From NCBI GenBank assembly GCA_024509875.1, contig JAMPIV010008521.1:186001-250000 (forward strand): a DNA stretch of 64,000 nucleotides, read 5' to 3'. This document shows, piece after piece, positions 12,795 through 22,652 of the stretch (the stretch's first letter is position 1; every line of letters starts with the position of its first letter). The position numbers and the translations under genes are program-made. Below the pieces are notes generated by a model. The model worked only from the letters and a program-made list of their open reading frames with translations, was not told the DNA's origin and did no database searches. This DNA comes from Oreohelix idahoensis. Its lineage: Eukaryota; Mollusca; Gastropoda; Stylommatophora; Oreohelicidae.

Positions 12795-13092
12795 GAAACC
12801 TGAAAAAAATTAAATAAATTACCTTATCCCACTTCAATGGGAGACAAGTCTGAAATGCTAGACTTGTATACTCACTTCACTTTATTTTACTGTCTTAGTC
12901 TTAGACAAAGACTTTGTATGTTCCTCTTGTTTATAATGTACCCAAAAAATCACTTGAGTACCTGTGGGAAAAAAAAAATCCCTTATATCCCACTCACTAT
13001 GGGCACAAGTCTTTTTTTTATAAAGAACTTGAATATGTATTTACCTTGTCTCAATCTTTGTAGATAACAAGTCTTTTATCAAAGAACTTGTA
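12795..13092 (-). promoter_or_regulatory. Element C tandem leader hairpins upstream of gag
   Basis: Four related hairpins lie just before the gag start. Arms read ACAAGT(T)CTTT and AAAGACTTGT at 13067-13091, about 13004-13031, about 12903-12930 (degenerate) and 12844-12867. The last is followed by a second small hairpin (TCCCATTGAAGTGGGA). The same double-hairpin module occurs twice before gag of element D. The role is unknown; packaging, dimerisation or translation control are possible. Confidence 0.7.
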
Positions 13093-14089
13093 TAAATATC
13101 TTATATAATATTATTTAACAAACTCTATATGAAGAGTCTACCTTATCAATAATATCAAAACATGACCAAGTATGTGTATGTAGACTGTGCATGACAGTAA
13201 TGTAGTACAACCAAAAAAAAAAATACAAAGACAAAAATACAAAACAATACAAATGGCAACACTGTTTTAACCAAAAATGTGTAGAGAAATACACAAGAAA
13301 GGAGAGACCTACAGAATACAAACAAAACAAATCGACAATCAAAACTGAAAAACAGACAAAATATTACAAAAACAACGTTAAGTACAATTACATCACAGCT
13401 AACATCAATAGCGACCAATTGTCACTAGCAAATTTCCAAATTAAGAAAATTTGCACCTACAGACCGCTTACAGTAAGCCTCGATCAAGTGGCATATTTAC
13501 CGTAAGACCCACCAACCGAAAAACCCGCAGAAAAATACACCAAAAACAGTAGAAGTGACATAAACATATAGCAATCAATTTCAATGTGTTGCAGAACAAG
13601 TTCAGTCACAGCTGAAACTAAAATAAATTTCTTGCTCCTTGCGAACACAGAAACGAAATGTCAAACGCGCACTGAACGTCAAATCCACTGTAACATAAAG
13701 TATTCACGAACCAAAGTTACTATGACCTTCTCAAATTAGGGCTTGCACATTGAATGTTTACAATTTCACGTACTGTTTACAGACACTTGACCTCCAACAA
13801 TGTAGCTTGAATGCTCTGACCTAGAAAAGTCTGTTGTTGAATGAAACGTGTCACAACCCGCAGTACTGTTTACAATAGGAACCCGCCTTCTATGCAGTTA
13901 TGGTCCACGTAGCAAATGCCTAGTAGTTCACTTCAGTACTTGTCTTGTTATGCTTTATGTAGCATTATAATATAAATGCTCGTACTGTTTATTTGTGTCA
14001 ACCGTTGATGACCTATATCTGTCCTGTTGTAGCCAAAACTTGCAAGTGTAGAATTAGCGTTGTGTGTTACGGCTGTCCCGTGTGTAGCT
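13093..14089 (-). other. Element C leader, middle part
   Basis: Roughly 1 kb of A/C-rich plus-strand (T/G-rich minus-strand) leader between the hairpin array and the primer-binding-site array. Minus-strand open frames of 75-87 codons near 13115-13418 are rich in Phe, Val and Leu from the base composition and have no recognisable domain. Confidence 0.5.
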
Positions 14090-14341
14090 TAGACCCACAG
14101 ATCAGAAGTGTAATGTGTACTTGTCCTTCTTGTAACTTTCTCGACAAAACTGGAGACATCATACATGTAACAGCCAACCAGGAATGTAAATTTCTGGATC
14201 CATAAATGTCAACAATAATGTCAAATGCTCGCTCTGTTCTTTTTAAACCCACAGATCTGGTCCATCCGAAATGTAAGTTTCTAGGCCACATTGGCGACAA
14301 GAAATGTATCATAAGAGCCCACGTAACTGGTCCACCAGAAA
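14090..14341 (-). repeat. Element C tandem primer-binding-site-like modules
   Basis: Immediately after the 5' LTR on the minus strand comes TTTCTGGTGGACCAG, whose TGG (14337-14335) is the candidate primer-binding site. Degenerate copies of TACATTTCTGGTnnnCCAG recur downstream at about 14310, 14277, 14210 and 14189, with a weaker one near 14117. The 15 bases GAAATGTAAGTTTCT (plus strand) occur exactly at both 14268 and 14338, the latter spanning the LTR border. Confidence 0.65.
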
Positions 14342-15485
14342 TGTAAGTTTCTTTTTTTCTTGTTGAGGTGATCACTGGCCCAAGACAGTATACATGTTGT
14401 TAGATGTGTAGTGCGAGCGTATGATGAATTGAGTGTGGGTGCGAATGAAGACGCGAATGTGTTTAGGCTCGTATAGATGTAGATCCTGCAACCCATACTC
14501 TCACATGCAGTAATCAAGGATGCTTTGACACTGCAGGCATGTTTCAAGACATTTATTGACGGGAACACACATAGTATCAACAGGAACAGTCAGTGTAACA
14601 AGGTCATGCTGACCTGACATCGATAGGTATACATTTGGCATTCAAAAAGGTAAACATCAGAATAGACGTGCATGGTCAATAGCAAAGTTCTTCAATAATG
14701 ACAGTTCGTAGCGTCGCCCTTGGCGTCTCTGACTAAACGCGTCAGATGCCTTAGTTACCTTGACACATAGGTGCAACTTGGCACTCCCGCCAATTGCACA
14801 TATCAGGCTGTAGTATAATAGCCGAAAGCACAGGCCTCGTTCTGACGTCGGCCGTGTACTTCTGTTAAATAGGTTATCATCAACCCTGCAGTAATACTTA
14901 TTGTAGATAGAAGTTCCGCCAATCTGCGGCTCCCACAATATATCTTCGTCACTGGATTTCTGGACAATATAAGACTAACAGTCTTGGATGGCTACCTCGA
15001 GCACAAATATATAAGTTCTGAAATGGCGGATCCGTGAACTGCTGTTCACCCTAGGTAATCCTTTACATGTTCTGCCACCGAAAAGCGTAATAATGCATAA
15101 AGGTCGGTATTACCTGGTAAATGAATCCTCAGAACTACACAAGGAATTCTGTCGTCATCCCGACGCACAGAGATTCACTGGGGGAAACTGCCATAGCAGT
15201 TACTTCGAAGATTCTCCCCGAAAAACAATGGACTCTTGGTCCCTTCAGAAAAACAGGACCTCCCGGCTTCCCGGAAGTATATCTCACTCCCGCTTAAAAA
15301 ACCTTCCCATAGGCCTACGCCCGAACTGACAACCTCTGACCCTAAAGGTCAAACACAATGAATGAATAAACAAGGGAAGACAACCCCTAATCAACCTGAC
15401 ATCGCAGGTAAAGACACAATTATACTTATGATACAAACATAAGCAAATAACTTGACAGATGACTCCGTCGAAAATGACAGCAACA
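14342..15485 (-). repeat. Element C 5' LTR
   Basis: Same length as the 3' LTR and nearly identical. It ends GAAACTTACA on the minus strand, against GACAGTTACA in the other copy. Confidence 0.93.
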
Positions 15486-15943
15486 GTCTCTTCGATTTAC
15501 TGATGCGCGATAAGGTACTTTCGTCTGTAAATCCTACATTTCTCGCATTTTTACACGAACGGAAACCTTTATCTATGAAAGACTTAGAACAGCATGCTAA
15601 AAATTTTTGCACTGCTCACCCAAACATGGATCTAAGTAATGCACAGATTAAGAATGAATTGCCTGTTGCTTTTGCAGCACAACAAAACAATTTTTCACGC
15701 AATCGTTCTTTTAGTGCTGACAGATATGTCAATAAGGGAAATAATGACAATTTTAACAATGGTAATTTTTACAAAGGGAAGCAATTTCAACAATCTGCTC
15801 CATTTAATGTTTCTTGGAACCAGGCTCACAGATCGCGAGATTTTGGTAACAATAATTTTAAAAATAATCAAGGACATTATAATAAACAAAACTGGAGATC
15901 AAGATCTCAGGGTCCGCAAAACAAACAATTTTTTTGGAAATAA
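15486..15943 (+). pseudogene. Element B gag, C-terminal part
   Basis: Resumes the capsid-like domain (D-L-L-M-R-D-K, F-L-A-F-L-H-E-R-K-P, C-T-A-H-P), followed by an Asn/Arg/Phe-rich tail (F-N-N-G-N-F-Y-K-G and similar). No CCHC knuckle is present. The frame stops just after a T7 run. Beyond it the Asn/Arg-rich coding continues in the plus-one frame into the protease region. Confidence 0.88.
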
Positions 15944-16700
15944 ACCATTTTACCAACATCATAACGATCATTATACAAATTATCGGACTCATCCAAATTT
16001 TAACTCTAGCAGAAACTACAATTATGGCAATTTTAATGACAAAAATCAAAATCGATCGCGTCGACGAGATAGATCGTTGAGTAATACGAATAGACATTCT
16101 AATGTCGCTTTTAGTGATACACAGGCTAACATTGAACAGGGTATAGGAGCTGAAACTCATAATGCTATGTGTTGTTCTCTTGATTGTACCCAAGTCAAAG
16201 ATTGTTCAGAATGCTCTACTCTTTTCCAGCCCAGGGCGATCACGACGCTGCGTTGCGGACATACCTTGCCTAGTCTACCTGCAGTCTGTACGGCCACTGC
16301 TGCGTCAGTACACCAGGGACAGGGCTCTCTTAAGTTTAACAAGGGATTTGTCAACAATATTTCATGCTCTCTCCTATTTGACTCAGGTTGCAGCACAGTC
16401 GGCGTCCGGACTTCGCTGATCAACCCAAGTTGTGCCACGGGCCGGGTTGTCAAGTGTGTAACGTTTGGTGGCACAATTGAAACATTTGCCACTGCTATTA
16501 TTGATCTTAATACACCATTTTTTTCAGGAAAGATTCAAGCTTGTCTCCTTCCGAATCCAATTTGTGATTTAATACTTGGTCGCATACATGGTATTAAAGA
16601 GTGTACACCACAGCAAATTGCTGAATGGGAAGAGCGACATATTCAAACTGCAAATGCAGTAGTTACTAGAGCGCAAGCTACTAATATGTCGCATGATACA
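15944..16700 (+). pseudogene. Element B RGG-like tail, CxxC/CGH mini-finger and protease
   Basis: Continues in the frame of the protease: an Arg/Asn/Ser-rich tail, then C-S-E-C, thirteen residues, C-G-H, then L-F-D-S-G-C-S-T-V-G (aspartic protease active site) and I-C-D-L-I-L-G-R-I-H. Spacing of the mini-finger is identical to that in element C. Gag and protease frames differ by one base at the T7 run near 15930. Removing one T would join them. Confidence 0.87.
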
Positions 16701-19613
16701 CCTATGGAACCTACAGTTCATACCACTTGTGATGATGATGCTCCTATTTCACGGGAGTTGTTTGCAACATTGCAAAAGAATGATGATTCATTAAAAAAAA
16801 TTTTTCAGTATGTGAACAATAATAATACCAGCAACAAACTTGCAAAATCTAGACATGACTTTATACTTAAGAATGGGATTTTGGTTAGAGTAATACGAGA
16901 AAAGGATTCATCCTTATGTTCTCAGATTATAGTCCCATCCTGTATGAGATCTCGTATATTACGACATGCGCATGACTCGCAATGTGCGGGCCATATGGGT
17001 TTTTTTTGCGTACCAAATCCAGAGTGCTTTCGGCATTCTACTGGCCAGGCGTCCATAAGGACATCACTCTCTATTGTCGGTCTTGTTTGATATGTCAAGA
17101 AGTTAAGGTACGGGGTCCATTTCATGCGGCTCCTATTCAAGCTGCGGACATCCCGATTAGACCATTTGATAAAATGGCTATAGACATTATTGGTCCTATG
17201 CTACCATCTGCTAGAGGGCATACGCATATCCTTACGTGCATTGATATGTGCACTCGCTGGCCTGAAGCCATCCCTCTCAAGAACACTTCATCTGCCAGTG
17301 TAGCAGAGGCATTGATGTTAATCTTCTCACGCATTGGTTTTCCACGGAAAATCTTGTCGGATCATGGGGTTCAGTTCATTTCTGAATCCATGTCTCAAGT
17401 TATGAAGACATTAGGTATAGACAGATCTCTAAGTTCTATTTATCATCCGATGTCAAATGGGTTAATTGAGCGTCTAAATAGGACACTCAAGCAGTTGTTG
17501 GGTAAGATAACTCAAGACCACCCACAAGACTGGGATCGGGTCCTACCCGCTTGTCTCTTTGCGTATCGCGAAGTACAAAATCAAGCAACGGGGTTTTCTC
17601 CATTTCAACTTGTTTTCGGCATGCAACCACGCGGTCCGATGTCGTTAATCCACGACTTATTGGTTGACGAGAATATTGAAGAGGAAACTCAATCCTCTTA
17701 TGAGTATGTGATCTCTCTGAGAAAGAGAATCATAGATGCTTGTAGATTAGCTACTGCATCATCCGAACAAGCCAAAGAAAAAGCTCGTCTATTTGCAAAC
17801 AAATATAGACGTCTTCGCCAGCTCATACCTGGTGATGAAGCTTTTGTATTACTCCCTGCGCATAATAATCGTCTTTTAATTACCTGGAGAGGTCCTTTCA
17901 GGATCATCTCAAGAATATCCGATGTCGACTACATCGTTGATGTTAATGGTAAACATAAAACCTTCCACATTAATATGTTGAAGGAATATTACTCACGTCC
18001 TGATTATCTACAATCAGTGTTCCAAGCAACTGACGATCCTACACCTCCTATTCAACACTATTCTAGTTTGTCAGTCATCCAAGAAGAGGAATCTTCTTTC
18101 GATGATGTACAACTACCAATACCAGTTGTACCACTCCATTCCACTGAGAAATGGAATGATGTTACTATCTCATCTACTCTTACTGATGATCAACGTCAGC
18201 AAGTCTCTAATATTCTACACACGTATGAGGATGTCCTCACTGACATCCCAGGTCATACGTCAGTCATCCAACATGACATTATTCTGACTGACGATACACC
18301 GATTCGAGTTCGCCCATATCCTATTCCTTTACACTTTCGTGATAAGGTTGATAAGGAATTGGATGAGATGCTTCAATTAAATATAATTGAACCATCTTCA
18401 TCACCATATTCTTCTTCTATGGTAATCATTAGGAAGAAGGACAACAATATACGTCTTTGCGTAGATTACAGGAAATTAAACAAAGTTACAAAATTCGATG
18501 CGGAACCATTACCTCTTTTAGACGACTTATTAGAGAAATTATCTCATGCCACATTCTTTTCGAAATTTGACCTTTCAAAGGGTTATTGGCAAGTGCCATT
18601 AACCCCTAAAGCAAAGCCATTCACCGCTTTCTCGACGCCACGGGGTCTTTTTCAATGGAATTTTATGCCATTCGGTCTAATGAATGCGCCAGCTACCTTT
18701 GTACGCATGATGCGCCGCATATTGTCTCATCGTCCCGATGTCATTACTTATATAGATGACATCTGTCTTTTCAGTGACTCTTGGGATGAACATATTCAGG
18801 GTTTAAAATCTTTACTTTCTACCTTACGGGATTATAACTTAACAGCGAAACCTTCAAAGGCTTTTGTCGGTTTTCATGACATCTCATTTCTTGGTCACCG
18901 TATAGGTCGCGGTTTAATGTATACAGAAGACAGTAACGTCTCTAAAATTTTAAACATCTCAGCACCTAAGACAAAAAAACAAGTGAGGTCGCTCTTAGGA
19001 CTAATACAGTTCTATTCTAAATTCATCCCTCATTTGTCTACTATAACTGCACCTCTTTCTTCGTTACTGAAGAAAGGCACATCTAATGTAATAAAGTGGT
19101 CGCAGGATCATCAAACGGCTTTAGATTATATAAAACAATTTTTTTCAAATAAGCCTTTTTTAAGGTTGCCTAACAAAGATCTCACCTTTGTTCTTCGCAG
19201 TGATGCTTCTTCCTACGCTATCGCGGCAGTTTTGATGCAGGAATACGGAGGCACCTTATTTCCGGTTATGTACGTATCCAGAAAGCTTACGACGAGCGAG
19301 ATGAAGTATTCCGTTCTGGATAAAGAGCTCCTCGCTCTTGTCTGGTCAATCACAAAAACTGGATCGTTATCTCCTCGGATCACACTTTGTGGTGGAATCC
19401 GACCAGAAAGCTCTTACAGCACTGAACACAGGGAACGTGAAGTCATCAAAGTCAGCGCGTTACGCTATTGCGCTTCAACCGTTCCATTTTGAGATACGAG
19501 CTATTCCTGGAGTACAGAATGTGTTTGCAGACTGTCTTTCAAGATGCCCTAGTGAACATGTCGAAATTAAACCACTTCCAGATGGTGAAACGTCCTCACA
19601 GAAACATGAATAA
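16701..19613 (+). pseudogene. Element B pol: integrase, reverse transcriptase, RNase H (frame-broken)
   Basis: An H2C2 zinc-binding region (about 16960-17100) is split by a T8 run near 17000. The rve core follows with D-I-I-G-P, D-H-G-V-Q-F and N-G-L-I-E-R-L-N, then the C-terminal SH3-like domain (W-R-G-P-F..H-I-N-M-L). RT has D-L-S-K-G-Y-W-Q, F-M-P-F-G-L-M-N-A-P and Y-I-D-D at 18749-18760. RNase H begins R-S-D-A-S-S. A one-base excess in an A5 run near 19352 moves its second half (E-S-D-Q-K-A-L, A-D-C-L-S-R) into another frame ending at 19613. All expected catalytic motifs are there. Confidence 0.92.
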
Positions 19614-20566
19614 CTTTGTACATGGTCACTGATTATACATCTGTGGAGACTATGTGTAGTTCTGCAGTATTCGTATATATATAACTTTCAGAATATACTT
19701 ACGTATGGATTATAACATTATTTCTTGTGAAGTAACGTTTTGTTAGAACGGGAACAGTGATATTAAAGTAACATTTTTTTTTTAGTATGGAAACATTGGT
19801 AAGAGTGACAAATAGACATTCACTATTGTTATGGAACAGATTACACTACATATCGTGTTCGTAAACTTATTTCAGACATGGTACATTGAGAACATATTCT
19901 TGTCGATTTAACTAGTTCTAAAAGAATATTAACAATGAGTGAAATTGAAATCACTTAGAATAAATTAGTAATTAGTTATTTGTTCATAAATTAAGTACTA
20001 TTAATTAGTATAATTCAATTTAATCAATTTGATTGATTATAAATCACACATCTCTACTAACTTTATTAGTGTTTCGCAATACGTGTATTCACGTATCCCA
20101 CTACATGATATCTCACTTTTAGATAACTAGTCAAACTTACTAGTGTTAGGAAATAGTAAGTGCGTTGCTTCTTAAAGTGTTTAATTATGCTTTGTTTCAT
20201 TTTGCATGTTGTATTTTAAAATTTTCTGTTTTATTGATTCTTTTATCATTGATCATCATCAGTGTTGCTGTTCATTTTCATTTTTGAAATCATATGTTTC
20301 AAATTTCTTTAAAAAAAAAATTTGGTTGAATTTTATTATCATCTTTTTTTTTTTATGGTTTATTTCATTTTCATTTTCAACTTCTTTTTACTTCGAATAT
20401 TACCACATCGTTCCAAAGTAGGTCGATGGTGGATGTGTGCTTTAATGCATACTATCATTTAGTTATATTGTTTTCATTTAATATTCTTTTCTTAATATGA
20501 TATAATTTTATGCATGTCATAAATCTTGTTGTAGTTTTGACTCACCTCTCTCGAGTAATTAGTTCG
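19614..20566 (+). other. Element B 3' untranslated stretch
   Basis: About 950 bases of T-rich sequence after RNase H. No envelope-like gene is seen. The one 71-codon frame at 20206 is low-complexity Phe/Ser/Ile-rich and not supported as a gene. Confidence 0.6.
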
Positions 20567-20614
20567 AAAAAAATTAATAGAATTAATTTTTTTAAGGGGA
20601 GGTGATAAGGGAGC
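20567..20614 (+). promoter_or_regulatory. Element B A/T hairpin and polypurine tract
   Basis: AAAAAAATTAAT (20567-20578) pairs perfectly over 12 bp with 20582-20593, which ends in seven T. The purine tract AAGGGGAGGTGATAAGGGAG follows directly and ends one base before the 3' LTR. Confidence 0.8.
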
Positions 20615-21704
20615 TGTTACGTACATTTATTACCTACGGGGGTAGTCTTCGGTCCTGCCAAATGTACGCACCAGTTTTATATAGTTATATTATTTGTGCG
20701 TTCGATTGATTCACGCACTGACGTGCACAATGCTGTGTGAGTTGCTTTGGACGCACGTGTAACCTAGTTGAGTAGATTGTGACGTCATGATAGGGGCAGC
20801 TCGGACGACATTTATGTCCGCAGTGTTATTCTTTGATTCCTGGCAAATTTGAAGAAGCCATCAGTTGTATTCGTATCTATTGGTCTTCATGGCGAAGCCA
20901 ATAGTGGGAGTATGAAGTAAGTGTCGCCCCATTTCTTATGGCAAGTTTAATTATGTAAATTAAAGTATCAGGCCGCTCCTATTAATGGTCTAGCGGGAAT
21001 TCATCGGAGATGACATTCCTAGAATTGGACACACGGAGTCGATAGCCTTTGGAATCTTTTCGTAGAGGGAGAATCCATATGTGGAATCAAGTTAATGAAT
21101 ATATATATGCTTCACATGTTTAATATGCCGTTTTACCTATGCCAAAGTCGTGGCATGGATACCGAGAGGTTAGCCAAGATGAAACACTAACCTGGTTGTA
21201 TTGTTATATCTGCCTTTGTTTGGATTGGATATGCTATCTAAGAATTTTATGAAGAAAGTCTGGGATGCTTACAAGTATGATATAAATTATTGCTCCGTGA
21301 GAATGAATCCGTTTGCCTTAATAAACGTCCTTGGGAGAAGGTCAACGGACGTTAATACCATGTCTGTTATATGGTAATGGAAGTGATCCTTAGCCACTGG
21401 AATATAAGAGAACTTAACTGTTAGAGAATCTACAACAACTATTAACAGTGATATTAACATTTTGACGTATGATCTTCGCATCTGTAACTATGATTGTCTT
21501 GTTCCACTTCGTTGGTGTCACGTCAATAAAATATATGTACAGTAATCACCGACTTGTGTGCTGCCAATACTTGCCCAGTTCACCCAATTCAACGATACTT
21601 GTTGGAATTTTCGTTTGAAGAACATTGTTGACATTCATTCCGTTTTGGCCATTCGCGTTTCAATTTACCTCTAAACTGAACTCAAAGAAAAAACGGAGTC
21701 AACA
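20615..21704 (+). repeat. Element B 3' LTR
   Basis: Copy of 3309-4398 with the same length and ends. The interrupted CT run of element A resumes immediately after it. Confidence 0.93.
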
Positions 21705-21960
21705 CTCTCTCTCTCTCTCTCTCTTTCCCTCCTCGCTTCCATCTCTGCCTCAATTTTCTTCTGCTCCAATTGACGTTCTTCCTCTTCTTTCCTCTCAGCG
21801 TCATACCTTTCCAGTTCCGTGTTTACAAACAAATTCGCTGTTTCGACATCTAATCCTGATTCCTTCGCCTCCAATCTCAACATGGACCTCATCTGAATTC
21901 TTTGTGCCAGGTCAAAGAACTGGATGCTTCTACTACTAGAGAATAGTAAGAAGAAAGAAA
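21705..21960 (-). pseudogene. Element A gag, N-terminal coiled-coil fragment
   Basis: Minus-strand coding reads E-L-E-R-Y-D-A-E-R-K, closely matching element E gag (E-L-E-R-Y-D-A-E-R-K-A). It continues into Arg-Glu repeats coded by the CT microsatellite, where B is inserted. This is the missing N-terminus of the gag at 1568-3308. The true start codon is uncertain because the region before R-S-M-L-R-L has no clear initiator. Confidence 0.85.
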
Positions 21961-22652
21961 GAGGGAAAAAAACTCAGCCGCTACGAGAGAAAAAAAAACA
22001 CAAAGTATAAATTTACTTGCGTTACCTCCTACCTGAGATGTGCTAACTTATTGCTGCTATTATTGTCACTTAAGACTCTTAACGCAAGCGACTAAGCCAC
22101 TTAAAATGGTAAGTTACACTAGGAAACAATCTACTTTTACTAATAGTAGAGAAAAAAAATTTTATATATAAAACAATTTAAAGGGAAAAAAAATTTCCCA
22201 GAAATTTTAATTCTCCACTACAAAACACCGCCCTCTGAAGTCAGTTATGAGTTAGAGACGATATTAACAGGATCATAAAAATCAGAATAAGCGTCTTTAG
22301 CGTAGCTCAGCTCTGCTAACTTCAAAAACCTATGTGATTTGTTAAACAATCACGCAATCCCAGCAATTATATAACAAAAAATGTCAATTCTCTCTGCCAG
22401 AGAATAAAAAGCTGACAAATATTTTATTATCAGTAACTTCCTGCTCCTGTGGAAAGAGACAAACCTGTAATAATTGTTGTGTGTGGTCGGCCCAAATATT
22501 AAAAGGCTTGGTCTAGGGGAAGTAATTACTTTTAAAATTATACCCTACTTCACAAAGACAATCAATCACACTCTATCTAGCGGCGAGCGCAGTATTTATT
22601 GTCGTAATCGCTGCAGATGAAGCTCAGAATTCCGGACGAGCTAACCATTTAT
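21961..22652 (-). other. Element A 5' leader
   Basis: Aligns in patches with the leader of element E: AAAGGGAAAAAAAATTTCCC and the following CTCCACTA region here, AAAGAGAAAAAAAAATCCC in E. It ends at ACGAGCTAACCATTTAT beside TGTCGTACATTTTT, equivalent to the E junction ACGAGCCACCATTC beside TGTCGTAGATTTTT. The primer-binding site should lie at this edge. Confidence 0.65.

Larger units (their letters stand above)
6315..15485 (-). mobile_element. Element C: full-length Gmr1-like LTR retrotransposon nested in element B gag
   Basis: Direct repeats of 1144 bp at 6315-7458 and 14342-15485, both reading TGTAA..CAACA on the plus strand, with GTCTC duplicated at 6310-6314 and 15486-15490. Minus-strand order is 5' LTR, leader, gag, protease, integrase, RT, RNase H, polypurine tract, 3' LTR. 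I see only two mismatches between the LTRs, both in the last eight bases of the LTR, so the insertion is very recent. Pol nevertheless shows three to four single-base frameshifts. Confidence 0.95.
3309..21704 (+). mobile_element. Element B: full-length Gmr1-like LTR retrotransposon
   Basis: Two 1090-bp direct repeats (3309-4398 and 20615-21704) begin TGTTACG and end TCAACA. They appear identical and are flanked by CTCTC. Inside are a leader, gag, protease, integrase, RT and RNase H in that order, then a polypurine tract ending at 20614. Excluding element C, which sits in gag, B is about 9.2 kb. Identical LTRs imply recent insertion. Yet pol has single-base shifts in a T7 run near 15930, a T8 run near 17000 and an A5 run near 19352, which may be assembly errors. 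Confidence 0.95.
1..22652 (-). mobile_element. Element A: Ty3/gypsy-type LTR retrotransposon, internal region, split by element B
   Basis: Read on the minus strand, the body of A begins right of element B (leader and gag N-terminus, 22652 down to 21705). It is interrupted by B and resumes at 3308, running through gag, protease, integrase and reverse transcriptase to the window edge. The right-hand piece is joined to A because both sides of B lie in the same CT run and because the protein order matches element E, a close relative with gag intact across this point. Integrase lies upstream of RT, the Gmr1-like order. RNase H, the polypurine tract and the 3' LTR lie outside the window. Coding regions carry stops and frameshifts, so this copy is dead. 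Confidence 0.85.

Noticed and set aside
13993..14205. Cys-rich 70-codon plus-strand frame suggesting a small secreted protein
   Set aside because: It is antisense to the leader modules of element C; the Cys pattern comes from the repeated TGTAA/ACA strings, and no signal peptide or start context supports it.
15944..20566. Possible envelope gene in elements B, C, D or F
   Set aside because: Regions between RNase H and the polypurine tract hold no long frame, signal peptide or membrane anchor.
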